Below are positions 8,687 through 16,901 of a stretch of DNA of 38,544 nt, piece by piece. Numbering within the stretch: position 1 is the stretch's first letter; each line of letters starts with the position of its first letter. Under the pieces are notes generated by a model. That model searched no databases and was not told where the DNA came from. It saw only the letters and a list, made by a program, of their open reading frames with translations. The translations under genes were made by a program, and so were the position numbers. The stretch comes from Candidatus Yaniella excrementavium. Lineage in GTDB: Bacteria > Actinomycetota > Actinomycetes > Actinomycetales > Micrococcaceae. The stretch is taken from NCBI GenBank assembly GCA_019115865.1, contig DXCT01000122.1, positions 1-38,544 on the forward strand. The letters are read 5' to 3'.

Positions 8687-10060
8687 ATGGGATATTCGCG
8701 AACACAAACGATCTATGTGGCCCTGACACCAGCACAGGTCTGGGAGCTACTGACCGACACCGATGCGTGGCTGCAGTTCGATGACCAACTCCAACGCTTC
8801 TCCCCCGTGGACATGGCTGGTGACCGGTTGCAGGTCGGCGATACGGTCAAAGTCGTGCCAAAGGCTCTGATCCGGGGGTTTATCCACGCTGTGACGGCAC
8901 CACCGGCAACCCTGGTGACCGTTGATGCGCAACGGGAGCTTGCCTGGCGGCAAGACCAGCCTGGAGGTTATACGCTGCAGAGTTGGCAGATTGAACGGTC
9001 TGGCCACGGCGGAACCAATCTGACCCGTCACATCCGCGTGGTTGGGCCCTTGGCTGCTCCCTTAGGCGCGGCGCTGGCTGAACCACTGGCCGGTGATCTC
9101 GGCGCCGTTGGTGCACGGATGGTCCAGATGGCTTCCCCGGGCCCGAAGCTGGACCAACCGTTGAATATCGTGGCCGGTGGATCCGGCTATCTCGGCTCAC
9201 GGCTGGTCACCCGTCTCCTGGCCGCCGGGCAGCGGGCGGTCGTGCTCACCCGCAACCCTGCTTCTGGAGCACCCTACCCGCAAGCGCGCTGGGGAAACGA
9301 AGATCTCGGCCCGCTTCATGAGTGTCTGATGGATGAGGCCGGGTTCAACATTATCAACCTGGTAGGTCGGCGGCTGGGGCCAAAATTTACTGCAGAAGAA
9401 GTCAGACAGCACACTGCATCACGGGTTGGACCGACCAGAACATTACGCAGTGCGGTGACACAGGCTCAAGCAGCAGGCGGCGTACTGCACCGCTGGATTC
9501 AGGGAAGTGCAGTACCACTGTGGGATCCGCACTCGACAGCAGAATTTACTGAATTTACCTCGCCCACCGCAGACCGGGACGGTCCCGCGGGCATGGGACA
9601 GCTCGTGACAGACTGGGAAGCTTCTGCCCCAGACGATGCAATCATCGTGCGCACCGGCGTCGTCATTGGACAACAAGCAGAGATCACCATGGGCCTAGCC
9701 GCTATGGCCCTGTCCAAAACACGCCCCAGTATCGATGGGTCGTTGCCCTGGATTCATGAAGACGACTGGATCGGCATTATCCAACACCTGCTGGCCACAC
9801 CGAATCCCCCGTCCACAGTGGTGGCCGTTGCTCCCCAGCAAACGCGTCTCTCCGAAGCAATCAACGCATTCGCCCCGGGATTGGGACCCCGCAGTATCCC
9901 GGTGCCTGCGAAGTTGTTACATATCGGTATGCAGGTGATTGGCATGGAACCTGGGCTGCTGATGGGCAGCACTACAGCTCGCTCTACAGTACTGGAAGAT
10001 GCCGGATACGCGTTCCGCTTCCCCACCATTGCTGCTGCAGCAGACGCGGTAACGCTTTAA
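8687..10060 (+). CDS. Fused SRPBCC - TIGR01777 family NAD-dependent epimerase
   Basis: This 457-residue protein joins two domains. Residues 1-150 resemble an SRPBCC/START-like lipid- or cofactor-binding domain (TPAQVWELLTDTDAWLQFDD at the start is typical). Residues 160-457 form an extended short-chain dehydrogenase of the TIGR01777 (YfcH/SDR39U1) type. The Rossmann glycine motif is GGSGYLG (164-170), followed by NLVGRRLGPKFTAEEV, LPWIHEDDWIGII and the usual C-terminal DUF1731-like tail (MGSTTARSTVLEDAGYAFRF). The same fusion is known in actinobacteria. Its substrate is unknown for the whole family. The usual active-site strand is poorly kept (GSAVPLWD where a SAVGIYG-like motif is expected), so catalysis by the standard mechanism is not certain. 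It stands alone between putP and the metal ATPase. Confidence 0.85.
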   Translation: MGYSRTQTIYVALTPAQVWELLTDTDAWLQFDDQLQRFSPVDMAGDRLQVGDTVKVVPKALIRGFIHAVTAPPATLVTVDAQRELAWRQDQPGGYTLQSWQIERSGHGGTNLTRHIRVVGPLAAPLGAALAEPLAGDLGAVGARMVQMASPGPKLDQPLNIVAGGSGYLGSRLVTRLLAAGQRAVVLTRNPASGAPYPQARWGNEDLGPLHECLMDEAGFNIINLVGRRLGPKFTAEEVRQHTASRVGPTRTLRSAVTQAQAAGGVLHRWIQGSAVPLWDPHSTAEFTEFTSPTADRDGPAGMGQLVTDWEASAPDDAIIVRTGVVIGQQAEITMGLAAMALSKTRPSIDGSLPWIHEDDWIGIIQHLLATPNPPSTVVAVAPQQTRLSEAINAFAPGLGPRSIPVPAKLLHIGMQVIGMEPGLLMGSTTARSTVLEDAGYAFRFPTIAAAADAVTL

Positions 10061-10123
10061 TCCCACCCGTACACGATGTGCTAGTTTGCCTGCCGATCAC
10101 CGACCCAGCGTTCCCATTTCGGA

Positions 10124-12133
10124 CTACGATGCCACCGAAGCGTGATTGCCAGCAGTCGTGGCTGCACTACGGTGTCGTTTCGGCAACGGGGTGCCGTGTT
10201 TATCGTTGCGCATGAGCCGCATGGCGTTAAGGATCACCACCAGGACGGATCCCTCGTGCACCAGCATGCCCAGCGACATCGTGACGCCCCCGGCAAAAAC
10301 ACCCGCCAACAGCACCACGACGGTCGCCAGCGCGATCACGATATTCTGTTTCATGACCCGGGTGGTTCGTTTAGCTAAGCTAATCGACTCCGGCAGCTTC
10401 ATGAGGTTGTCACCCATCAGGGCAATATCCGCGGTCTCAATGGCAACTCCTGAGCCTGCTGCTCCCATGGCCACACCAATATCGGCGGTCGCCAGTGCCG
10501 GCGCATCATTGACGCCGTCACCAACCATGGCCACGGTGTGTCCTTCGCGCTGCAGTGTGGTCACAGCATCGAGTTTGTCTTCCGGTAGAAGTGACGCATG
10601 AATTTCATCGATCCCGGTGGCTTGCCCGATGGATTCAGCCACCAGCCTGGTATCGCCGGTGAGCATGACCACCTTGGTCACACCTGCTTGGTGCAGACGG
10701 GCCACCATATCTGGGGCGTCGGTGCGAATGGTGTCCGCAACTGCGATCACGCCGAGCACCATCTGGTCCGCAGCAACGATCATTGGTGTCTTACCCGCTG
10801 CCGCAAATGACTGTGTCACCTCAGTAATGTCTGGGCTTTGTTCCACTCCATAGTCTGTCAACAGAGCTGGATTACCAATCAGAATCTGCTGCTCATCAAC
10901 TGCGGCCACAATGCCCTTCCCAACAACCGGCGTGACCTTTTGCGGGAAACCGTTCGGTAAGAGCCCGTGTTCAGCAGCGGCGTCCAAGATAGGACGGGCT
11001 AGCGGATGTTCGGAGCCTGCTTCTGCAGCCGCAGCAGTGGCCAAGACATCGTGTTTTGTCAGTCCTGCAGCAACGACCACCACATCGGTGAGCTGTGGAC
11101 GTCCCTGTGTCAGCGTGCCAGTTTTATCGACAGCCACCGCCGAAATTTTCCCGGAGGTTTCAAGGTATTCGCCACCCTTGATCAGGATGCCATTGCGGGC
11201 GGCACGTCCAATACCAGCCACAATGGCTACCGGTATGGAGATCACCAACGCACCCGGGCAACCAATCACCAACAGTGTCAGGGCAAGGACGACGTCGTGG
11301 GTGATCAGCCCGGCAACTAAGGCCAGCATCATGACCGCAGGCGTGTACCAGGTAGAGAATCGGTCTATAAATGCTTGAGTTTTCGCTTTAGCATCCTGGG
11401 CTTCTTCAACACGGTGAATGATGCGCGCCAGGGTGGTATCCGCACCAATACCGGTGGCTTTGACCTGTAGGAATCCACCACGGGAAATTGTGCCGGCAAA
11501 GACTTCATCTGATGCCGATTTCTCCACCGGGATGGACTCACCGGTAATTGAGGCTTCATCAACAGACCCGGTCCCATCCGCAACAACACCGTCTACCGGC
11601 ACTTTAGCTCCATTTTTTACCAGCACTATCTCGCCCTTGGTAACCTGCTGTGCTGCAACTTCTTGCTGGATGCCATCCCGCATCACAATGGCAGTATCTG
11701 GTGCAACGGCCACTAACTCAGCCAAGGCAGACCGAGTTTTTTGCATCGTGCCGGCTTCCAATGCGTGACCAATGGAGAATAGGAAAGTCACCGCAGCAGC
11801 TTCCCAGAAGTTCCCAATCAGTACCGCACCGATGGCGGCCACCGAAACTAACAAATCAATACTAATCATCTTGGTGGTCAGTGCTCGCACGGCCTGTACA
11901 ACGATCTTGTACCCCGCGACCACAGCCGCCACCAACATCAATGCATTGGCGAACGTAAAGACCTCGCTACCATCGTGTGCATGCACTCCGGCGTCAACCC
12001 ACCAACGTGACGCTAACTCTGGGTTCAGCGCCCCGGTCCCGATGTTGTTGACAGCAACTGACATCAAGATCAGAAGCCCTGAGAACACCGGTACCGCCCA
12101 ATCACCGCGCAGCCATGTCTGAAACCTATTCAC
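10124..12133 (-). CDS. P1B-type heavy-metal translocating ATPase with CPG membrane motif
   Basis: ATP-driven export of a transition metal across the cytoplasmic membrane. The 669-residue protein has the actuator TGES (197-200), the phosphorylated Asp336 in DKTGT, the SEHP motif (374-377) of P1B ATPases, and GDGVND (538-543). The metal site is odd: transmembrane helix 6 has CPG (292-294) where most members have CPC, SPC or CPH. Helix 8 has HEGS (626-629), close to the HEGG/HEGS of the P1B-4 group (Co/Fe-type exporters). No N-terminal HMA domain is present, again as in P1B-4, but an HMA protein is encoded just upstream. The C-terminal tail contains a few histidines. The metal cannot be assigned safely. 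It is probably co-transcribed with the HMA gene (86-bp gap). Confidence 0.92.
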   Translation of the reverse strand: MNRFQTWLRGDWAVPVFSGLLILMSVAVNNIGTGALNPELASRWWVDAGVHAHDGSEVFTFANALMLVAAVVAGYKIVVQAVRALTTKMISIDLLVSVAAIGAVLIGNFWEAAAVTFLFSIGHALEAGTMQKTRSALAELVAVAPDTAIVMRDGIQQEVAAQQVTKGEIVLVKNGAKVPVDGVVADGTGSVDEASITGESIPVEKSASDEVFAGTISRGGFLQVKATGIGADTTLARIIHRVEEAQDAKAKTQAFIDRFSTWYTPAVMMLALVAGLITHDVVLALTLLVIGCPGALVISIPVAIVAGIGRAARNGILIKGGEYLETSGKISAVAVDKTGTLTQGRPQLTDVVVVAAGLTKHDVLATAAAAEAGSEHPLARPILDAAAEHGLLPNGFPQKVTPVVGKGIVAAVDEQQILIGNPALLTDYGVEQSPDITEVTQSFAAAGKTPMIVAADQMVLGVIAVADTIRTDAPDMVARLHQAGVTKVVMLTGDTRLVAESIGQATGIDEIHASLLPEDKLDAVTTLQREGHTVAMVGDGVNDAPALATADIGVAMGAAGSGVAIETADIALMGDNLMKLPESISLAKRTTRVMKQNIVIALATVVVLLAGVFAGGVTMSLGMLVHEGSVLVVILNAMRLMRNDKHGTPLPKRHRSAATTAGNHASVAS

Positions 12134-12219
12134 TCAGCTCATTCCTTTAGAGATGTACTCGACAAAATGCAGAACTTTGGTTGCCCCCAATATTCGGGAA
12201 ACCATGAGGTTCTTTAGGC

Positions 12220-12453
12220 CTAAAACGCTGACGGTTTCGCTGTATATCCAGCTTTAGCTACGGCCTGCACAAGATCGTCAACGGATATTTGCGTCTCATC
12301 GTGATCAACTTCGATGCGAGAGCTTGCGAAGTGCACTTTGACGTTGTCTACGCCTTGCATCTTGCCAACGCGTTTTTCAATTTTGTTAACACAAGAGGGG
12401 CACGAAAAGCCTTGTGCACGAAGGAGTGTATGTGTGGTGTTCTGAGCAGTCAT
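12220..12453 (-). CDS. Small HMA-domain metal-binding protein (CopZ-like)
   Basis: A 77-residue single HMA (ferredoxin-like) domain with the metal-binding CPSC at residues 18-21 (GFSCPSCVNKIEKRV) and the normal closing AKAGYTAKPS. The start at 12453 is set by GGGA 5-6 nt upstream; two upstream in-frame ATGs lack a ribosome site. It precedes the P1B ATPase on the same strand, so it may act as the chaperone or detached N-terminal domain for that pump. This matters because the ATPase has no HMA domain of its own. The metal could be copper, but zinc or another ion is possible. Confidence 0.88.
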   Translation of the reverse strand: MTAQNTTHTLLRAQGFSCPSCVNKIEKRVGKMQGVDNVKVHFASSRIEVDHDETQISVDDLVQAVAKAGYTAKPSAF

Positions 12454-12497
12454 GGTGTTCCCTTCCATCACAGTAAATGTTTGATCTACGGTCCTCG

Positions 12498-12519
12498 TAT
12501 CTTGAGGAGTTATCTTGAG
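12498..12519. promoter_or_regulatory. 9-bp direct repeat in the HMA gene leader
   Basis: TATCTTGAG occurs at 12498-12506 and again at 12511-12519 (13-bp period, perfect copies). It lies between the Fnr-type dyad and the HMA gene start, in what would be the HMA promoter or leader. It could be a second regulator site. Confidence 0.4.
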
Positions 12520-12544
12520 AATAGGGGGAACCCAATTTCTTTTC

Positions 12545-12560
12545 CTTGACGTTAGTCAAG
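12545..12560. promoter_or_regulatory. Fnr/FLP-type operator (CTTGAC-N4-GTCAAG)
   Basis: A perfect inverted repeat with arms 12545-12550 and 12555-12560 and a GTTA centre. The inner TTGAC-N4-GTCAA has the spacing of Fnr-family boxes (TTGAT-N4-ATCAA). It sits in the gap between the HMA/ATPase genes and the divergent Crp/Fnr gene. Relative to the -10 at 12581-12586, its centre falls near -41, the class II activation position. Confidence 0.65.
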
Positions 12561-12580
12561 TCCCGATAATTGTTGTCCGG

Positions 12581-12586
12581 TACTAT
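12581..12586 (+). promoter_or_regulatory. -10-like element of the Crp/Fnr regulator gene
   Basis: TACTAT ends 8 nt before the ATG at 12595. There is no good -35, as expected for an activator-dependent promoter, and the GAAGG before the start is too close (1 nt) to act as a Shine-Dalgarno site. Confidence 0.4.
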
Positions 12587-12594
12587 ATGAAGGC

Positions 12595-13311
12595 ATGCGG
12601 GAACTGCCTATCCGAGACCTCACCGAACACGACGATAACTGTGTACGACGGGTGCCTATTTTTTCCGGGCTGACAAGTCAGCAGCAGGACCTGGTGGCTA
12701 CTATGGCACGTCCACAGCTGGTGTCTGCTGGTGAGGTCGTCCATAACCCCGGCGAACGAACGGGCAAAATGTTCATTGTCCACACCGGTGAAATCAAGCT
12801 CAGTCGCACTCTTCCAAGCGGCAGAAAACACCTACTGCGGGTTGCCCATCCGGGTGAAACCCTCGGAGAACAGGCTTTTTTAACGGGAAATGCCACTTTG
12901 GAAGAGGCTGAGGCGCGCTCGCAGTCTCGACTCTGCGTTTTTGCACACAACGACCTGGCGAAACTGTTCGAACGGTACCCGAATATTGCGTATCGGATGC
13001 TCCGGACCCTGGGTGACCGGCTAGCTCATACCGAGCATCGGCTGACGTTGAGGAGCCAAAGCGTGGATCTACGCTTCGCAGACTACTTGCTACAACAACC
13101 GCTGATCCCAGCTGCACAAGCGACCGAGGCCATGATGCGCGTCCGCTTACCCTTGAGCAAAAAAGACATTGCATCACTACTAGGCACCACGCCAGAATCT
13201 TTGAGCCGCGCTCTAGCCAGGCTTCAAATAAAGGGCCTCGTAGCAGTTGACGATGACATTGTATCGCTCTTACAGCCCGATGCATTAGAAGAGCTGATCA
13301 CTGCCGAGTAG
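12595..13311 (+). CDS. Crp/Fnr family regulator with two cysteines (FLP-like)
   Basis: The 238-residue protein has a cyclic-nucleotide-binding-type beta-roll (about 20-125; GEVVHNPGERTGKMFIVHTG and HPGETLGEQAFLTGN), a dimer helix (about 125-160) and a C-terminal helix-turn-helix (about 173-215; LSKKDIASLLGTTPESLSRA). It has only two cysteines, Cys16 near the N-terminus and Cys114 in the beta-roll, so it cannot hold the four-cysteine iron-sulphur cluster of Fnr. The arrangement recalls the FLP proteins of lactic acid bacteria, where two cysteines form a redox-sensitive disulphide. It is divergent from the HMA/ATPase genes across a perfect Fnr-type dyad and probably controls them and itself. 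Redox or metal sensing is inferred, not shown. Confidence 0.9.
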   Translation: MRELPIRDLTEHDDNCVRRVPIFSGLTSQQQDLVATMARPQLVSAGEVVHNPGERTGKMFIVHTGEIKLSRTLPSGRKHLLRVAHPGETLGEQAFLTGNATLEEAEARSQSRLCVFAHNDLAKLFERYPNIAYRMLRTLGDRLAHTEHRLTLRSQSVDLRFADYLLQQPLIPAAQATEAMMRVRLPLSKKDIASLLGTTPESLSRALARLQIKGLVAVDDDIVSLLQPDALEELITAE

Positions 13312-13317
13312 CACTAC

Positions 13318-14394
13318 CTAACGGTATGCACGGTGATACTGCGCCGGTACCGGCGGAGAATCATGTCGCAGTATTTGGGCCGAATAGATTGGAAAATCAC
13401 TGTTGCGCAGGGACTCTCGACCCACGAGTACCACGTCCGCCTGTTCGGTGACCAAGATATGTTCAGCCTGAAATGGTTCGGTAATCAGACCGACGGCAGC
13501 CGTCGGCACTCCAGTGCGGCGACGGATCGTTTCTGCAAATGCCACTTGATATCCCGGACCCGCTGGAATATCTGCTGGCACATTCGAGCCGCTAGAAACA
13601 TCGATAAGGTCGACACCATGATCATTCAACCACTGCACCACTTGCACCGTATCGTCGATGGTCAGACCCTCTTCATGCCAGTCGACCGCTGAGAGGCGGA
13701 CCAGCAGTGGGACGTCCTCGGCCACTTCGGCGCGTACCGCATCCACCACGTCAAGCAGCAGCCGTGCTCGGTTCTGTAATGAACCACCGTAGGAGTCCTG
13801 CCGATCATTGCTGAGCGGCGATAAGAATTGGTGTAGCAAATATCCGTGGGCACCGTGGATCTCTAGCAGGTCAAAACCTGCATCAATTGCCCGTCGTGCC
13901 GAGGCGACGAATGCTGCGACAATAGCATCGATCCCTGCCTGATCCAGTGCTTGTGGAATAGCTAGACCCGGAAATTCTTTGGCTGACGGTGCGACAGTAG
14001 CCCAACCGCCATCGTCTTCGGGCACGGTGCCTTCATTGTCGTAGTCGAAGGGGCGGTACGTGCTGGCTTTGCGGCCAGCATGCGCTAGCTGGATTCCAGC
14101 GAGTGTTCCTTGCGAGTGCATGAACTCGACAATCGGTGCCATCGCATCGCGTTGGTCATCGTTCCAGAGTCCAAGGTCCTGGGGTGAGATGCGACCTTCA
14201 GGGGTCACAGCGGTTGCTTCAACGATGACGGCGCCTGCTCCCCCACGAGCTAAGCTCCCAAGATGCACCATGTGCCAGTCGGTTGCCATGCCGTCGTTAT
14301 GCTGAGCGCTGTATTGACACATGGGAGGAACCCATACCCGATTTCGGGCAGTCACGCCACGCAAGGTAATTGGTTCGAAGAGCAAACGAGACAA
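13318..14394 (-). CDS. NADH:flavin oxidoreductase, old yellow enzyme (YqjM/NamA-like)
   Basis: An FMN-dependent ene-reductase of the YqjM (class III OYE) group, 358 residues, normal length. Visible motifs are PPMCQYSA with the flavin-tuning cysteine, the HAGRKA substrate-binding motif, LLEIHGAHGYLLHQFLSPLS followed by NDRQDSYGGS, and a C-terminal GRESLRNSDFPIYSA phosphate-binding/closing segment. Such enzymes reduce activated C=C bonds of enals, enones and nitro compounds with NADPH and often help in electrophile stress. The start is a TTG at 14394 with AGGA 8 nt upstream. It is convergent with the Crp/Fnr gene (6-bp gap) and downstream of the antiporter gene on the same strand after a 188-bp gap. 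Confidence 0.93.
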   Translation of the reverse strand: MSRLLFEPITLRGVTARNRVWVPPMCQYSAQHNDGMATDWHMVHLGSLARGGAGAVIVEATAVTPEGRISPQDLGLWNDDQRDAMAPIVEFMHSQGTLAGIQLAHAGRKASTYRPFDYDNEGTVPEDDGGWATVAPSAKEFPGLAIPQALDQAGIDAIVAAFVASARRAIDAGFDLLEIHGAHGYLLHQFLSPLSNDRQDSYGGSLQNRARLLLDVVDAVRAEVAEDVPLLVRLSAVDWHEEGLTIDDTVQVVQWLNDHGVDLIDVSSGSNVPADIPAGPGYQVAFAETIRRRTGVPTAAVGLITEPFQAEHILVTEQADVVLVGRESLRNSDFPIYSAQILRHDSPPVPAQYHRAYR

Positions 14395-14494
14395 GCTGGT
14401 ATTCCTAACGTTGCTGGGAAGGCCACGAATAGCATTTTATTCCACACCGGATGTTATCAGGTTGCGAACAAAGCGGTGTAACCCTGCGTGGAAT

Positions 14495-14581
14495 CTAAAT
14501 CCGGGAGCGCAGAGAGACATCCTGACACCGCAGCTCGGCAGGATGCTCAACGAGCTCTCGCAGTTCACGGGGCGTCAGCAC
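14495..14581 (-). other. Possible 28-residue ORF and hairpin in the chaA-OYE gap
   Basis: Directly after the chaA stop a GTG-started frame runs 28 codons (begins with LTPRELRELVEHPAELR and stops at 14495). It has GC-rich third positions but no ribosome site. The same stretch folds as CATCCTG (14518-14524) with CAGGATG (14539-14545), with CCG/CGG pairing inside. There is no T-tract, so it is a weak terminator candidate. It could be a tiny gene, a gene remnant, or only a structured trailer. The rest of the 14395-14582 gap shows nothing else I can name. Confidence 0.2.
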
Positions 14582-14582
14582 C

Positions 14583-15728
14583 TTATGCGAACACCACGAG
14601 CAGGTAGAGTCCGAACGTCATCAGATGAACCGCACCGTGCAAGGCGGTCGCCTTCTTGCCCAGCATCCAAGCCGTAGTGACAAATAGCGTGAGGGCTAAT
14701 AGCAACAGATGCTCAGGACTTTCTGCCAGGACAACAGGTTGTGCCGTTATCAACCCGATGACGAGCACTGCCGGTATGGTCAGGCCCACCGTTGACACCA
14801 AGGCGCCATGGCAGAGATTACTGATCCGCTGCATCTGGCCAAGGGACGCGGCGCGTATTGCGGTGATGGTTTCTGGCAGAAACACGATTGTTGCAATCAC
14901 GATGCCCGATAGTGCCATCGGTGCCCCAAGACGTTCAAGGGCTTCGTCTAGGAGAGCGGCCATGTCGTGTGACAGCAACACGATGGGTATGACGGTGATG
15001 ACCAAGACTATCGACCGGGCTACGATTTCACCTCGATGGTGTTTTAGAACCACAGTGGTACTTTGCTGGGCAGGATCTGGCATCGTGGAATCCACTGCTG
15101 TAATTTCCTGAAAATCACTACGCTGTTGTCCCATCTGGCGATAGAGAAAGTAGCCGTACATGCTCAGCGTGAGCACAACGACGACGCTAGCCGGAAGTGG
15201 AGCATATACACCGTCGTCCCCAAGGAAATGCGGCAGAGCAAACGCCACTACCAAGAAAACAGCCAGGATGGTCAGGTAGCAAGACGCTCCTGTTCTATTA
15301 GGCTGCAGGTTTGCATGCCGGGTAGCGCCAACCAATAACGCCACTCCCACGACCAGGTTCAGGATAATCATGGAAACTGCCATGACAGTATCTCGAGCGA
15401 TCGTTTGCTGCTCTGACGGTCCAAGCATGACCGATGAGATGAGCACTACCTCGATAATGACGATGGATAATGTCAGGACCAACGTCCCGTATGGTTCACC
15501 GAGCCGATGTGCCAAATGTTCAGCTTGCCGCACCACGCCGAACGCACAGAGTATAACGATCCCAATAATTGCGCCTAGGAGAGTAACGAGCGCGGTGGTT
15601 ATGAATGGACCGTCCAAAACCGGTCCCACCATGGCCAGTCCAAGGACGCTGCCCCAGCCGAGCAGGAGCTGGATCATAGCGGTTGGAGTCAGTACAGTGC
15701 GTAGCGAGAAGAACACGAGATCAGCCAT
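14583..15728 (-). CDS. chaA: Calcium/cation:proton antiporter (ChaA-like, CaCA superfamily)
   Basis: A polytopic membrane protein of about 381 residues with two CaCA repeats. In the first repeat, CAFGVVRQAEHLAHRLGEPYG followed by TLVLTLSIVIIEVVLISSVM is very close to the E. coli ChaA motif with its key glutamates. The second repeat has GIVIATIVFLPETITAIRAA. A polar loop of about 35 residues (QMGQQRSDFQEITAVDST onward) joins the halves. It would exchange Ca2+, Na+ or K+ for protons and help in alkaline or salt stress. The start is unsure: ATG at 15728 or GTG at 15758, neither with a strong ribosome site. It lies in a leftward run with hemerythrin and NTF2-like genes. Confidence 0.88.
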   Translation of the reverse strand: MADLVFFSLRTVLTPTAMIQLLLGWGSVLGLAMVGPVLDGPFITTALVTLLGAIIGIVILCAFGVVRQAEHLAHRLGEPYGTLVLTLSIVIIEVVLISSVMLGPSEQQTIARDTVMAVSMIILNLVVGVALLVGATRHANLQPNRTGASCYLTILAVFLVVAFALPHFLGDDGVYAPLPASVVVVLTLSMYGYFLYRQMGQQRSDFQEITAVDSTMPDPAQQSTTVVLKHHRGEIVARSIVLVITVIPIVLLSHDMAALLDEALERLGAPMALSGIVIATIVFLPETITAIRAASLGQMQRISNLCHGALVSTVGLTIPAVLVIGLITAQPVVLAESPEHLLLLALTLFVTTAWMLGKKATALHGAVHLMTFGLYLLVVFA

Positions 15729-15805
15729 CCTATGGGCCGTCCCAGTGCGAATTGCCACGATCGGGTCGTCCCGAACGTCCTTCTATCCCCTACATAATAA
15801 CTGTT

Positions 15806-16201
15806 TTACCCGTCAATGAGATAACTGCGGATTTCTGAAATCTTGGCGGTCTTGGCATGTCCAGAAAACACGATCACGTGATTGAAACATGCAGTGCGCG
15901 AGTTCTCATATGTTGCCACGCCATCTGCCCCACAGTCAGTGCCGTGAGTGATCACGGTATGCAGTTTCAATTCTTGCGCGCTGACTGCATGCATCAACCA
16001 GCTCCGGGTCTCCGCCTTGCCCGCCAGCACGTGCGAGCCGACCACTTCCCAACGAACATCGTCTGTGAGCATTTCCAGCGTCTGATCGAGATCCCCAGAA
16101 TACAAGGCGATGAGGAAGTCTCGTATGACAATTTTTCTTGGAGCGTTTCCACAATCCTTGGGTATGTCAACAACCGTGAGGGTACTCGAATTCGAACACA
16201 T
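15806..16201 (-). CDS. NTF2-like/SnoaL-like domain protein
   Basis: A 131-residue alpha+beta barrel of the NTF2/SnoaL type: helix RKIVIRDFLIALYSGDLDQT, the strand motif MLTDDVRWEVVGSHVLAGKA, and C-terminal strands ending ISEIRSYLIDG. Family members range from isomerases to simple binding proteins, and no catalytic residues can be fixed here, so the function is unknown. The ATG at 16201 has a strong AGGAGG site 8 nt upstream. It sits 37 bp after the hemerythrin gene and 77 bp before the antiporter start, probably on one transcript. Confidence 0.8.
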   Translation of the reverse strand: MCSNSSTLTVVDIPKDCGNAPRKIVIRDFLIALYSGDLDQTLEMLTDDVRWEVVGSHVLAGKAETRSWLMHAVSAQELKLHTVITHGTDCGADGVATYENSRTACFNHVIVFSGHAKTAKISEIRSYLIDG

Positions 16202-16238
16202 AAAGACACCCTCCTGTTTCTCAGGTAACCGTGGAATA

Positions 16239-16814
16239 TCAGTCGGTTTTGCGATTGGCTAATGTATCACGGAGGCGATCGACCATGCCGACACCAGCTC
16301 CAACGGTTTTATGATAAAGCTGCGAGCTTGGCGCATTGGGGTGTGGACGAGTCGGAGCTATCCGTTTAGCGTGCTCTACCTGCTCGCCCATTTTACGAAG
16401 TTGCGCGGCGGGGATATGTTCGCGAAGTTTGGGGAACTGTTCATCTTCTTCATCGCTGATATGGTGACGAAGGTGCGCTTCTAGCTCTTCGAGAATCTGC
16501 ATGAATCTGCCGTCATCTGCCGGAACGTCTTCTAAACGTTTCATAACCTCGTCGAGTTCGTCATGCTCTTGGATATCGTGCTCGACTTCTTCGGCGCCAT
16601 TCGGGAGGTGTTCTTTCATAGCCGGGTAGACGTGCATCTCTTCGGCCACGGAGTGACGCACAATTTCAGCGATGACTGTATCGGCGGTATCGCGACGATG
16701 CTCGGCATGTGTGGCCTGTCGCATGTCTTGGAGAAGATCCAACATTGCTTGATGATCGGCTGTCAGAACGTCAACGACGTCTCGATCTTGAGTCGTGGGA
16801 TTATCGTTCGTCAT
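16239..16814 (-). CDS. Hemerythrin domain-containing protein
   Basis: The 191-residue protein has a four-helix hemerythrin/HHE domain at residues 12-145. Probable di-iron ligands are His21 (ADHQAM), His54 and Glu58 (RHSVAEEMHVYP), His84 (EHDEL), and His118 with Glu122 (HHISDEEDEQFP), the standard pattern. A basic tail of about 45 residues follows. I start at the ATG at 16814, with AAAGG 7 nt upstream; an in-frame extension to 16883 has no ribosome site. HHE proteins bind O2 or NO or sense iron and redox state, often under stress. It is first in a leftward run with the NTF2-like, antiporter and OYE genes and is divergent from hrpB. Confidence 0.9.
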   Translation of the reverse strand: MTNDNPTTQDRDVVDVLTADHQAMLDLLQDMRQATHAEHRRDTADTVIAEIVRHSVAEEMHVYPAMKEHLPNGAEEVEHDIQEHDELDEVMKRLEDVPADDGRFMQILEELEAHLRHHISDEEDEQFPKLREHIPAAQLRKMGEQVEHAKRIAPTRPHPNAPSSQLYHKTVGAGVGMVDRLRDTLANRKTD

Positions 16815-16901
16815 GATCGGCCTTTCGTTGAAGGGACACTCTCCTACGCTAGTTTGCACCCTAAGGTGCGGTCTAGAGTTCATTCTGAGCGACGTAGAGG
16901 T

